The position numbers were made by a program, and so were the translations under genes. The notes under the pieces were generated by a model that was not told the DNA's origin, did no database searches, and was given only the letters and a program-made list of their open reading frames with translations. Below, in pieces: positions 44,478-53,916 of a DNA stretch of 64,000 bases; position 1 is the stretch's first letter, and each line of letters opens with the position of its first letter. This stretch comes from Lachnospiraceae bacterium UBA935 (GTDB lineage: Bacteria > Bacillota > Clostridia > Lachnospirales > Lachnospiraceae), in the NCBI GenBank assembly GCA_002293525.1, contig DBDJ01000068.1, positions 27,662 to 91,661 on the forward strand, read 5' to 3'.

Positions 44478-45368
44478 ATGATAAATGAACCGATAACCAC
44501 AATTAAAAATAAAATAAAAGCCATCTTAGCCGATCTATATGACTTTTTATATCGGAAAAAACTCTTTAAAAATCATATTAAGGTCATGACGGTAGAGGAA
44601 ACGATTGATGAACTGCTACATTCGGAAAAAAGCCTGGTTCGCTTTGGTGACGGTGAAATCACGGTATTAAGAGGCAATGACATTAAGCTGCAGCAGACTA
44701 CCGAGGAAATTAAGGCCGGGCTGACACGCATATTGGCTTATCCGTATGATGGCCTGATGGTTTCATTGCAAGATATTTTTGAAGGCGTTGCAAGCTATCA
44801 GGAACAGAGCCGCAGATTCTGGAAGGAGCATCTTTTATTTTGCCGGCGGCTCTATAACCGTTACTGTAACCGAAGCAGAATATATGCCAACACCTCATTT
44901 TCCCGTTTCTATTATGTGTTTCAGGATAAACAGCCCTGTAAAGCGTGGATCGATAAAATAAAAATGATATGGGATAATAAAGATATTGTGATAGTGGAAG
45001 GAATGAAAAGCCATAGCGGTGCGGGCAATGATCTCTTCCTTGCCGCTGCCAGCGTGGAAAGGATACTCTGTCCGCCAAGCAATGCCATGCAGTCATTTGA
45101 CAGTATCTTAAAAGCCTGCGAAAGCTATCCTAAGGATAGGCTGTTTCTGCTGTCGGTAGGAATTACTGCCAAATTCTTGGCTGAGGAACTGTTTTTAAAA
45201 GGCTATCGCGTGATCGACATCGGTAATCTTGATATGGAATATGAGTGGTATTTACAGGGAACCGATCAGAAACTGCCGTTAGCAAAGCATGGCCTGGTTA
45301 CGGAAGAGGAAAACCGGGCCGCTGGATATACGGAGTACCTGCAGCAGGTCAGAAGGGTGATCAAGTAA
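44478..45368 (+). CDS. GT-D fold glycosyltransferase (DUF1792, SP_1767 type)
   Basis: This 296-residue protein has the GT-D signature RFGDGE at 55-60, in which the Asp-x-Glu binds metal. It also has TSFSRFYYVF, VIVEGMKSHSGAGNDLF near 171, and LSVGITAKFLAEEL. GT-D enzymes such as streptococcal DGT1 glucosylate serine-rich glycoproteins, while others act in capsule clusters. A small N-terminal basic region (residues 1-35) may bind the membrane. It is preceded by the agataaaaataacag repeats and followed by a GT4 gene after 15 bases. Confidence 0.9.
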   Translation: MINEPITTIKNKIKAILADLYDFLYRKKLFKNHIKVMTVEETIDELLHSEKSLVRFGDGEITVLRGNDIKLQQTTEEIKAGLTRILAYPYDGLMVSLQDIFEGVASYQEQSRRFWKEHLLFCRRLYNRYCNRSRIYANTSFSRFYYVFQDKQPCKAWIDKIKMIWDNKDIVIVEGMKSHSGAGNDLFLAAASVERILCPPSNAMQSFDSILKACESYPKDRLFLLSVGITAKFLAEELFLKGYRVIDIGNLDMEYEWYLQGTDQKLPLAKHGLVTEEENRAAGYTEYLQQVRRVIK

Positions 45369-45383
45369 GAAGTGGATTTATAA

Positions 45384-46475
45384 ATGATTCGAGTACGGGA
45401 TGGGTTCAGCGTGGAAGGATTCTCTAAATTAGTCTTTGTAGTTCCCGACATGGATGGCGGGGGAACCGAAAAGGTTATTACGTTACTGGCAAATGAATAT
45501 GTACGAAGAGGACTGGCGGTAGGGATACTCACCTTTGCCGGCAATACTTATGCCTACCCGCTGGACAGCCGCGTCGAAAGATTCAGTGCGGCCATGCCTT
45601 CCGATGGCAAGCTTACGGTACGCTTCAAGCGCCTGTTAAAAATGCGCCAGTATTTTAAGCAGAACAAAGGCTGTAAAATACTTTCCTTCAGTACCTTCGG
45701 TACCGGTTATATCGTATTATCGACCCTTTTTATGAAACGTGATATGCTGGTGTCGGAAAGGACGGATCCGCTAAGCTGCGATCATAAACCATATCGTAAC
45801 TTTTTTTACCGCTTTGCCACCCGTTTAGTCTGCCAGACAGCGGACGGGATCCGGTGCTTTCCCCGAAGCATTCAAAAAAAGGCCTGTGTCATCGGCAATC
45901 CCCTGTCTGCCGATCTTGCTCCGGTATATGAAGGCGAAAGGAGAAAATCGATTGTTACTGCCGGCCGACTCCATCCGGTGAAAAACCAGCATATGATGAT
46001 TGCGGCATTTAAACGGTTCAGCCAGCAGTTTCCCGATTATAGCCTTCATTTTTATGGGAAGGGGGCTTTGGAGGCGGAATTAAAGCAAGCTGCCGAGCAG
46101 CTGGGGCTATCGGAAGCGGTGATATTTCATGGATTTTCTGAGCATGTGGACAGGGATATCCGGGAAAGCAGCATTTTTGTCCTTTCTTCCAATTATGAAG
46201 GAGTCTCCAATTCCATGGTGGAGGCTCTGGCATTGGGTCTTCCGGTCATTGCCACCGACTGCCCGATCGGAGGCTGCCGCACTTATATCGAACCGGAAGT
46301 GAACGGACTGCTGGTGCCGGTAGGCGATACCGAAGCAATGACAGAAGCCATGTGCCGGTTAGCCGGCGATGATGAGCTGAGACGGCGGATGTCGCAGAAT
46401 GCCGCTAAAGTACGTGAGCAATATTCCGTGGCGAAGATCGCCGATCAGATGCTGAAAGCGGCAGAAAGGCGATAA
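45384..46475 (+). CDS. Glycosyltransferase family 4 (PglJ/PglH-like)
   Basis: The 363-residue product resembles GalNAc transferases of the Pgl type. It has VVPDMDGGGTEKVITLLANE at the start, SERTDP in the middle, VTAGRLHPVKNQHMMI, and SSNYEGVSNSMVEALALGLPV with both donor-site acids. CPIGGCRTYI follows, also typical. It acts in the cytoplasm. The start has only a weak ribosome site (GTGGA); a GTG further in (45411) is possible. Four transferase genes in a row from here suggest a repeat unit of several sugars. Confidence 0.9.
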   Translation: MIRVRDGFSVEGFSKLVFVVPDMDGGGTEKVITLLANEYVRRGLAVGILTFAGNTYAYPLDSRVERFSAAMPSDGKLTVRFKRLLKMRQYFKQNKGCKILSFSTFGTGYIVLSTLFMKRDMLVSERTDPLSCDHKPYRNFFYRFATRLVCQTADGIRCFPRSIQKKACVIGNPLSADLAPVYEGERRKSIVTAGRLHPVKNQHMMIAAFKRFSQQFPDYSLHFYGKGALEAELKQAAEQLGLSEAVIFHGFSEHVDRDIRESSIFVLSSNYEGVSNSMVEALALGLPVIATDCPIGGCRTYIEPEVNGLLVPVGDTEAMTEAMCRLAGDDELRRRMSQNAAKVREQYSVAKIADQMLKAAERR

Positions 46476-46478
46476 AGT

Positions 46479-47630
46479 ATGAAGGTAATGTATATGTCGC
46501 ACCGATATCACACCAATCAGAACGCGATTGTCAGGGGCTGGAAGCAACATGGCGATGAAGTACTGTTTTTAAGCCAGTATGCCGGCCGGATCGAAGATTA
46601 TACGGAAATCACCCCGGTTGTCATCGGCTATTCTTTGCTTTACCGTTTCTTTGATTTTATTTATGTAAGAATCATCGCCCGCTCTAACCCGGCGGCGGTT
46701 GATCTCAAGGTAAAATGCGGTTTTCCGCCCCTGATGAAACTGGCCGCCCAGATCAGGAGATTCCGGCCGGATATCGTTATTATGCGAGAGCGCTCGCTTT
46801 ATTCCATCTGTACTTATGCTTTATGCCGGCATTACCATATTCCTGCCTGTCTTTATGTAATGAATCCCGTGTGGGGAGAGCCGCCTGTGCAGGATCTGCC
46901 GCACCGGATCGTCAGAAAGCTGACACCGAAGTACCGGCTCACGCCTTCCCTGACCATCGGAACAAAACTGGAAGGAAAGACGGAGGATAAGGATGCTTTT
47001 TTTGCTCCTTATCTGATGGAACCGCAGGTTCCGCCGCATAAAAGGGCATATTTTCAGGATGGTAAAATCAATATCTTTGCCATCGGCAAGTATCAGCCGC
47101 GAAAGAATCATTACCTGATCCTTCAGGCAGCAGCAGCTCTGCGGGAGAAATATCCGGATATCCGGCTTACGATAGCCGGGGAACTGTCCAACGGCTTTCA
47201 TAAAGAGTATTATGAACAGCTAAAGCAGTATATTGGCGAGAATGACCTATCAGACATGGTCACTTTATATCATAATCTGACGAAGGAAGAAGTGAATCGG
47301 GAATACCGCAAAACAGATCTTTTTGTCATACCCAGCACAGGGGAGCCGGGCGCAGTCAGTCATCTGGAAGCCATGGCCTTTTCCGTGCCGGCGATCGGAG
47401 GGTCGGATAACGGTACGGCAAGCTATATCATCCCGGGCGAAACCGGCTATGTGTTCCGGGACCGGTCAGTAGAAGACCTGGCAGAAAAAATTGAGCTAGT
47501 GATAGGGAACCGCGAAGGCCTAAAAGAAATGGGACGCAAGGCTTATGAACATGTGGCAAGGGAGTTTCAGTTTGATCGGTATTATAATAGTGTAATCCGG
47601 ATTTTGGAAAAAAGCAGAGAAGGAAAATAA
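46479..47630 (+). CDS. Glycosyltransferase family 4
   Basis: This 383-residue protein is a GT-B enzyme with a diverged acceptor domain. It opens MKVMYMSHRYHTNQNAIVRG, has an ADIVIMRERS-like strand (DIVIMRERS here), FAIGKYQPRKNHYL, TIAGELSNG and the donor block STGEPGAVSHLEAMAFSVPA. The His in place of the usual Leu before GluAla is a little unusual. It follows the previous transferase by three bases and precedes a GT2 by two, so these genes are surely co-transcribed. The sugar is unknown. Confidence 0.88.
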   Translation: MKVMYMSHRYHTNQNAIVRGWKQHGDEVLFLSQYAGRIEDYTEITPVVIGYSLLYRFFDFIYVRIIARSNPAAVDLKVKCGFPPLMKLAAQIRRFRPDIVIMRERSLYSICTYALCRHYHIPACLYVMNPVWGEPPVQDLPHRIVRKLTPKYRLTPSLTIGTKLEGKTEDKDAFFAPYLMEPQVPPHKRAYFQDGKINIFAIGKYQPRKNHYLILQAAAALREKYPDIRLTIAGELSNGFHKEYYEQLKQYIGENDLSDMVTLYHNLTKEEVNREYRKTDLFVIPSTGEPGAVSHLEAMAFSVPAIGGSDNGTASYIIPGETGYVFRDRSVEDLAEKIELVIGNREGLKEMGRKAYEHVAREFQFDRYYNSVIRILEKSREGK

Positions 47631-47632
47631 CG

Positions 47633-48541
47633 ATGGATATCAGCGGTTCACTGGTTATTATTACGCCCACCTATAATCGGGCGGGTACTTTAGGAAAGCT
47701 TTACCAAAGCCTGAAAGAGCAGAGCTGCCAAGATTTTTCGTGGCTGATCGTTGACGATGGAAGCACGGACGGAACCGAAGTGCTTGTCAGGGAATGGCTC
47801 GGGCAGGATAAAGTCAGGCTTACCTATTTTAAGAAGGAAAACGGCGGCAAACATACGGCATTAAATGCCGGAATCGGCATGATTAAGGCAGACCTTACCT
47901 TTATCGTAGACAGTGACGACTATCTGACAAAAGATGCGGTCACAACGGTTTTACAGTATGCCGATAAATATGAAGGCAGCCGTTCAAAAGAACAGCTCTG
48001 CGGATTTTCATTTTTACGTCACGGCTCGGACGGCAAGGTGAACACCGCATATTTCCGCCAGGATGAACAGGTGGCGAATTATGTGGACATTCGGATCAAT
48101 GGCAATATCGGCGGCGATAAAGCAGAAGTTTTTTATACGGCTGTCTTAAAAGAATATCCGTTTCCAGAGTATCCGGGAGAAAAATTCATGCCGGAGGATG
48201 CCGTCTGGATAGCAATGTCCCAAAAATATAATATGGTTCACATTAACAAAGGGATATATATCTGTGATTACCAAGAAGGCGGGCTGACCAGAACCGGAAG
48301 AACCATGAAGGTGCGTTCGCCCAGAGGAATGATGCTGCGGTCGGCCTTGTTTATGAATGACCGGCGCGTATGTGCCAAAGTCAGGATAAAAATGCTTCTT
48401 TTATATATTATTTACTCTCGCTTTGCCGGGCTCCGGGCCATCGAAGCCGGCAGACAAATAGATAATAAATTCTTGTATTTTATTATCTATTTTCCTGGAG
48501 CAGTGATACAATGGCAGTGGAAAAAACAATTAGGAGCATAA
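47633..48541 (+). CDS. Glycosyltransferase family 2
   Basis: This 302-residue protein starts with VIITPTYNRAGTLGKLYQSL and has DDGSTDG near 40, KENGGKHTALNAGI near 68-82 and DSDDYL near 97. The GKHTALN segment is shared by a subgroup of capsular GT2 enzymes of the EpsH/WfaA kind. A later PEDAVWIAMS fits the catalytic base region. Ribosome site AAGGA is eight bases before ATG. It ends the run of cytoplasmic transferases; the next three genes encode large membrane proteins. Confidence 0.9.
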   Translation: MDISGSLVIITPTYNRAGTLGKLYQSLKEQSCQDFSWLIVDDGSTDGTEVLVREWLGQDKVRLTYFKKENGGKHTALNAGIGMIKADLTFIVDSDDYLTKDAVTTVLQYADKYEGSRSKEQLCGFSFLRHGSDGKVNTAYFRQDEQVANYVDIRINGNIGGDKAEVFYTAVLKEYPFPEYPGEKFMPEDAVWIAMSQKYNMVHINKGIYICDYQEGGLTRTGRTMKVRSPRGMMLRSALFMNDRRVCAKVRIKMLLLYIIYSRFAGLRAIEAGRQIDNKFLYFIIYFPGAVIQWQWKKQLGA

Positions 48542-48547
48542 TTATTT

Positions 48548-50722
48548 ATGATGAAGTGTGTTAAGTTAGTCGATAATATTTTTTTTAAAAGGCCCTTAAT
48601 ATCGTTGATTATCATTCTGGCGACTACAGAGGCTTTAGTGCTAGCCATTGAAGGTCACTTTTATAATGATACAGTACTTGTTTATGTACTGCCATTGCTT
48701 TTATGGATGATCAGAGAAAAGGGGAAAAGCGGAGAAGAGGGGATAACAAAAGGAAAATCTGAGAAAGCAACATACCGGTCAATGGTGATTCTCGGCATGG
48801 CGATTGCTGGTGGAATCATCGGCGGGATGGTCTTTGTTGTTTGCCATGCTCGCCTTGCCATGTGGGGGGGCGAAGGAATTAATCATGTGCCGATTAAAGC
48901 ATTAGTAATAACTGCCGGAGTCGGCACAGTAGTTTTGTATCTATGCCGGAGCTTCCGGGGATGGAAAAGAGTTACCATTCGTTCGTTAGCGGCAAATCTT
49001 GCTTTGTGCCTGCTAATGGTACCAGGTTTGCAGTTACAGAAGGAACTATCAGTCTGGTCTGTCACCGGATGGATTGCTGCAGCCATATGCTTTGTGACTT
49101 TTATGGTTAATGAGCGGGAAGAAAAAAGAACCCGGCTTGTCATATCCGTATTTTCTATTTTATTTAGCTGCTTTATGGCATGGGGGAATCTGATCCAGAT
49201 ATCGGATTATCTGGATCATACCGGAAAAAGAGTAGTGCTAGGCACATTCATCAGTATGTTGGGCTGGTATCCGGTTTGGAGGAGTTTTATTACATCACTG
49301 TATCAGCTTATAAAAAAGCGTCTCGACACTTATGAAATATCCAATCAAAAAGGTGAAAATAAGCCAGTTAAATATTACATATCATATATCGCATTATTTA
49401 TAGTAGCATGGCTGCCTTATTTTCTGGCATTTTACCCCGGTGTACTAAGCAGTGATTCGATCTCTCAGGTACAGCAGGTAATCGGAGAACTGCCTTCCAG
49501 TAATCATCATCCCTGGATCCATACAAGACTTATCGCGCTCTGTTACCAAGTAGGTTATGCGGTCGGCGGAAATGCCAACAGCGGAGTAGCTGTCTACTCG
49601 GGGATATCGATGCTGATGCTGGCAGCAGCTTTTGCTAAGATAGGTGTCTGGCTGCGGCTGTCTGGCATTCCCCGCATCATAAGGGTTATCAGCTTACTAT
49701 TTTTAGCATTTTGCCCGTTCAACGGCATTTACTCCATAACAATGTGGAAGGATATACCGTTTGCCGTATTTGTCATTTTATTTATGGTAAATATCCTGGA
49801 GCTTGCGCAGGATTATCAGGATAACAGAACCTCTGTCAGTCACTGGATCCAATTTGGCTTATTTAGTACCCTGGTTTGTCTGTTCCGCAGCAATGGTATT
49901 TTTGCCTGGCTGTTTACGATACCTTTTATGGCCTTTTATTTCCCCAAATTCCGTAATAAGATAGTTGCGCTGTCCTTATTAGTTCTGAGCTTGTACTTTG
50001 GTTATCAGTCAGTGTTGCTGCCTTCTATGAATGTCATCCAGCCGGATATCATAGAATCCCTATCCATTCCGATTCAGCAGATTGCCTGTGTAGTAGCGAA
50101 GGGAGGTGAGTTGCCGGATCAGGCGATTAAAAAACTGGAGCAGGTCGTGGATCTGGCCGAAGTATCAGAGACTTATCAAAGCCATACATCGGATCCGATG
50201 AAGAGGCTGATACGTGCAAAAGGAAACAGGGATGTGATCAGAGAACAGGGGGGAGATTTTCTAAAAATATATCTGGATATCGGATTAAAATATCCTTATT
50301 ATTATGTAGAAGCTTTTATTGAGCAGACCAAGGGATATTGGCATCACAAAGAAAATGACTGGATTTACCACGAAACCTTTATCACCGAAAACCAGATCAG
50401 CATTTATCGAGACGGCAAGCTGCCGGAAGGAATATTAGCTTTTTTAGAAAAACTGCTAAAGCTTTGTCTGGATGGTTTCCATGTGGTAGGTAGTCTTGCC
50501 CTGTTTACTTATGTGATTTTATTCGGCATTCTGACAGCCATTATTAACAGGAAACAGATCGCAGTGTTTATGCCGCTGCTGGGCATCATCCTGTCACTTC
50601 TGCTGGCAACTCCCCGGTATGGAGATTTCCGATATGTATATGCCCTCTTTGCGGCATTGCCGCTGTGTGTGGGATATAGCCTGTATTCGTTTCAAAATAC
50701 TAAAAATGAGGAGGGGGGTTAA
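48548..50722 (+). CDS. DUF6020 family multi-pass membrane protein
   Basis: This 724-residue protein has about 15 membrane segments. The segment YFLAFYPGVLSSDSISQVQQ near 300-320 with the following HHPWIHT, and ITMWKDIPFAVFVILF near 405, are hallmarks of DUF6020, a GT-C-like family common in Clostridia. The acid in SSDS is a candidate catalytic residue. It probably transfers a polyprenyl-phosphate sugar outside the membrane. A G7 run lies in frame at 48864-48870. Its 3' end is followed by a GT-C-like gene after 35 bases. Confidence 0.85.
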   Translation: MMKCVKLVDNIFFKRPLISLIIILATTEALVLAIEGHFYNDTVLVYVLPLLLWMIREKGKSGEEGITKGKSEKATYRSMVILGMAIAGGIIGGMVFVVCHARLAMWGGEGINHVPIKALVITAGVGTVVLYLCRSFRGWKRVTIRSLAANLALCLLMVPGLQLQKELSVWSVTGWIAAAICFVTFMVNEREEKRTRLVISVFSILFSCFMAWGNLIQISDYLDHTGKRVVLGTFISMLGWYPVWRSFITSLYQLIKKRLDTYEISNQKGENKPVKYYISYIALFIVAWLPYFLAFYPGVLSSDSISQVQQVIGELPSSNHHPWIHTRLIALCYQVGYAVGGNANSGVAVYSGISMLMLAAAFAKIGVWLRLSGIPRIIRVISLLFLAFCPFNGIYSITMWKDIPFAVFVILFMVNILELAQDYQDNRTSVSHWIQFGLFSTLVCLFRSNGIFAWLFTIPFMAFYFPKFRNKIVALSLLVLSLYFGYQSVLLPSMNVIQPDIIESLSIPIQQIACVVAKGGELPDQAIKKLEQVVDLAEVSETYQSHTSDPMKRLIRAKGNRDVIREQGGDFLKIYLDIGLKYPYYYVEAFIEQTKGYWHHKENDWIYHETFITENQISIYRDGKLPEGILAFLEKLLKLCLDGFHVVGSLALFTYVILFGILTAIINRKQIAVFMPLLGIILSLLLATPRYGDFRYVYALFAALPLCVGYSLYSFQNTKNEEGG

Positions 50723-50757
50723 CAACAAGACCAAGAAGTCTGTTCGGGAGAGTACAA

Positions 50758-52293
50758 ATGAAAAAAATTAGCGTTTATGCAGGGGTCTTTATAAAAATTC
50801 TTTTTGGGCTATTGATATTTTACATATGGATAAAAAGCATTTTTTTAAGTGCGGTAACAGATATTCATGAAGCCAATCATATCAATAAAGACAAGTGGTG
50901 GATTCATATAATCCTTTTATTGGTATTTATCGCGGCGGTGAGCTTGTTGCAGTATAAGGCAATTCGATTTCATCCTAAGACTTATGTGCTGCTGCTGGCA
51001 GGAGGGATGATAGCTGGAATCATCTGGATAGCGATGACACAGATAATACCGACAGTTGACCAAGGAGATTTGGTTCGCATTGCTTCGGACTTAATAGAGC
51101 ATATTAATGAAGAATTTCATCAATATGGATATATGCAAAGATATCCGCATCAGCGGACGATCGTTTTAATCTATTATCTTTTGTTTCAAATAGCCGGCAA
51201 AAATAATTTTTTGCTTATGCAATTGCTTAATGTTTTTTTTCTGGCAGTTGTTATGGTTTATGTTGGCAGGATATTCAAACAGTTATTTCCAGACAGTGAC
51301 AGAACCAGCATACTGTTGGGAATGGTTTTGTGCATACCGTTCAATATGTATATTGCTTTTGTTTACGGTACTATTATGAGCCTGATGTTTGCCGTTATGG
51401 CTATTTACTATTGTTTATGCTGTTTGGAACACTTTAGCTGGAAGCATTCTTTGCTGGCAGCGTTCTTTTCCATGCTGTCTGTCTGTGCCAAAGCCAATGC
51501 CCTTATATTTGTCGTAGCTATTATTGTGATGCTGCTCTTAGATATGATGACTGATTTCAGGCCGGTGAAATTGATCCTGCCAATTATCATCATTGTGGTC
51601 TATGCTATGGGAATGAAAGCTATTGATATAGGCTTTGAGAGTATTTCTGGTGTACCGATCTCAAAAGGGGTGCCGCAAAGCGGTTATATTGTAATGGGAT
51701 TAAGCAATGACAGTTACAGAGGTCCAGGCTGGTTTAATGGTTACGTCATGTCGAAATATAATGAACTGGAATGTGACTATAATAAGTCAAATACGGTTAT
51801 GCAAGAAGAATTGAAAGATATCTTGAAAGATAAAATAAGACATCCCAAAGAATTTATCAGCTTTTTATATCAAAAAAACGCGACCCAGTGGAACAACCCG
51901 ACTTTTCAGTGTTTTTGGATCTATACGATATGCGAATCCAGGGTGGAGCAGTCGGGACTCGTAAAATCGGCATTATCTGGAAATGTAAATAATTTGCTTG
52001 TTAAGTTATGTAACGTTTTGCAAAGCTTATCTCTTATGGGGGTGGTCTTGTTTTTGTTTCTTCGTTCCCGATTAAGCGGGAAACAGCTTATTTTTGCCAT
52101 AGTCTTTATTGGAGGCTTCCTATTTCATAGTTTTTGGGAAGCTAAGGGACAGTATACAGTAGTATATTATTTTATTATTTTCCCTTATGCGGTACTGGGG
52201 TATCATGACATAGCAATCAGGGTTAATAAAGCTTGGATAAAATATTTCAGGAAAAGGAACGCTATTAGTGCTAGGTCGGAAAAGGAATTATAA
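50758..52293 (+). CDS. Putative GT-C (GT39-like) membrane glycosyltransferase
   Basis: The 511-residue protein has about 12 membrane segments. Its first large loop carries TVDQGDLVRIASDLIEH near 100-115 and YPHQRTIVLIYYLLF, in the place where GT39-type enzymes bind the lipid donor and metal. The second half has KATQWNNPTFQ-like outer sequence (NATQWNNPTFQ here). It resembles the ArnT and mannosyltransferase group without a specific match. It lies between the DUF6020 gene and another GT-C gene, so up to three side-chain transferases are encoded together. Confidence 0.78.
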   Translation: MKKISVYAGVFIKILFGLLIFYIWIKSIFLSAVTDIHEANHINKDKWWIHIILLLVFIAAVSLLQYKAIRFHPKTYVLLLAGGMIAGIIWIAMTQIIPTVDQGDLVRIASDLIEHINEEFHQYGYMQRYPHQRTIVLIYYLLFQIAGKNNFLLMQLLNVFFLAVVMVYVGRIFKQLFPDSDRTSILLGMVLCIPFNMYIAFVYGTIMSLMFAVMAIYYCLCCLEHFSWKHSLLAAFFSMLSVCAKANALIFVVAIIVMLLLDMMTDFRPVKLILPIIIIVVYAMGMKAIDIGFESISGVPISKGVPQSGYIVMGLSNDSYRGPGWFNGYVMSKYNELECDYNKSNTVMQEELKDILKDKIRHPKEFISFLYQKNATQWNNPTFQCFWIYTICESRVEQSGLVKSALSGNVNNLLVKLCNVLQSLSLMGVVLFLFLRSRLSGKQLIFAIVFIGGFLFHSFWEAKGQYTVVYYFIIFPYAVLGYHDIAIRVNKAWIKYFRKRNAISARSEKEL

Positions 52294-52306
52294 GAAAAGG
52301 AGTAAA

Positions 52307-52336
52307 TTAATAGGAAAAGGATTAATAGGAAAAGGA
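52307..52336. repeat. Perfect 15-bp tandem duplication carrying a ribosome site
   Basis: ttaataggaaaagga occurs twice, at 52307-52321 and 52322-52336, right before the ATG at 52347. Each copy holds AAAAGGA, and only the second is at a workable distance (10 bases). A related GAAAAGGAG lies just upstream. Confidence 0.9.
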
Positions 52337-52346
52337 AAATGGAAAA

Positions 52347-53801
52347 ATGAATCATATTAAGAAAACAGTGGGAATGAAAGAATATCTGATCTATGCATTA
52401 TTTTTGTTGGGGGCATTTGTTTTTGTCCTGTTTTTTTCCGTCAGTACATCACCGCTTTATGCGAGTTATGGATCTGATTCAGCGATATTTCAGGTTATCG
52501 GGAAATACTGGGAACTAGGAAAGATACCATATCGGGACTTATTTGATCACAAGGGACCTTTTATTTTTCTGGTTGATGCCATCGGTTATTTTATTACCGG
52601 AACCAGGGAAGGCATTGCAGTGGTTCAGGTCATCAGTCTTTTTGTCAGTCTGATTGGTATCTATAAGATATGCAGTATCTATTTTGAAAAACGCTCATCC
52701 GTCTGCTGGACTTTTGTTACCTTGGGTTTTCTGTCTCTTAGCTATGAGGGGGGAAACCTGACGGAAGAATATGTTTTTCCGTTTCTGGTTTTTTCCGCCT
52801 ATGCACAGTTGAAATACATGTCAAGCTATGGACGGCAAGGAAAAGATCATGATTATAAGTGGGGGGTGTGGTATGGCGTGACCTTTTCCTTATGTGTGTT
52901 AACGCGGATGACTAATGCCGTAGGGCTTTGTAGCGGTATTCTGGTTATATTGTGCCTTTTGATACGAGAAAAAAGATGGAGAAATGTCGGTAAGAATACC
53001 TTGGCCGTTTTGGCAGGATCATTTCTGACCGCTCTGCCGTTTGTTATTTATTTTCATATGCAAGATGCGCTCTATGAGATGTACTACGGAACCATTGCAC
53101 AGAATATCATGGCGGCGGAGTCGGTCAGCAACTTCTGGTGGAGTACTTCGCGTTCGTTGGTTGGCTGGTCACATGTAATGATTGCCCATCTTTGCAGTTA
53201 TGGATTAATGATTGCCGGCATCATGGCTATCATAAAGAAGAAAAAAGAACTGGCATTTTATTTTTTGACGGTGGGCATCCTAATGACGGCCTATCTGTTC
53301 ACTAGGTATGCTTTTTATCATTATATGATGATAGCAACACCTTTTTTACCGGCTGTTGCGGCAGTATGTACCGATTTAAAAAAATACCGGGAAAAAGCCA
53401 GGGCATTATTAGCGGCCGTCCTGTTTCTGGTAATAGCATATCAAGCCTTTACGGTTTATCGTGATTCCTGGGCGGTTGCCGGCAGCGAACCGGAATATGC
53501 CCAGCTGCTTTCTGAGATTCCGGAAACAGACCGTGATGCCTTTGTGGCATATAATGTCAAAGCAGATATTTATCTGCGCTATGATATCGTGCCTTACTAT
53601 GCTTATTTTCACCATCAGGATGCCCAGGCATCTGTGAATAAAGACTTGCGCAGGCTCATCATTGAGGAATTTGGCAGTGCCAAAGCCAAATGGATACTGG
53701 TTATGAGTACGGAAGAAGATAACTGTGTAGAAGGTATCCTGGAAACATACTATCACATTGTTGCACAAGAAGGTAACTATAGTTTATATTGCAGATTATA
53801 A
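52347..53801 (+). CDS. Putative GT-C (GT39-like) membrane glycosyltransferase
   Basis: The 484-residue product has 11-12 membrane segments. The first outer loop reads YGSDSAIFQVIGKYWELGKIPYRDLFDHKGP (split over residues 36-68), which closely fits the Asp-x-Asp, Tyr-Arg-Asp and His-Lys-Gly-Pro pattern of GT39/GT83-like enzymes. The C-terminal 90 residues form a soluble outer domain. It probably uses a polyprenyl-phosphate sugar. The start has a duplicated ribosome site region upstream. It is the last of three consecutive large membrane transferases. Confidence 0.82.
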   Translation: MNHIKKTVGMKEYLIYALFLLGAFVFVLFFSVSTSPLYASYGSDSAIFQVIGKYWELGKIPYRDLFDHKGPFIFLVDAIGYFITGTREGIAVVQVISLFVSLIGIYKICSIYFEKRSSVCWTFVTLGFLSLSYEGGNLTEEYVFPFLVFSAYAQLKYMSSYGRQGKDHDYKWGVWYGVTFSLCVLTRMTNAVGLCSGILVILCLLIREKRWRNVGKNTLAVLAGSFLTALPFVIYFHMQDALYEMYYGTIAQNIMAAESVSNFWWSTSRSLVGWSHVMIAHLCSYGLMIAGIMAIIKKKKELAFYFLTVGILMTAYLFTRYAFYHYMMIATPFLPAVAAVCTDLKKYREKARALLAAVLFLVIAYQAFTVYRDSWAVAGSEPEYAQLLSEIPETDRDAFVAYNVKADIYLRYDIVPYYAYFHHQDAQASVNKDLRRLIIEEFGSAKAKWILVMSTEEDNCVEGILETYYHIVAQEGNYSLYCRL

Positions 53802-53916
53802 CTGACTATGCTATGGTATATGAATAAATATACTGGCAGGAGACATAGGAAAAAGAACATTCAGAATTGTCAGCGATGATTATCATAACGGATTCTGGGG
53901 AATGGGGATGCGCGAA

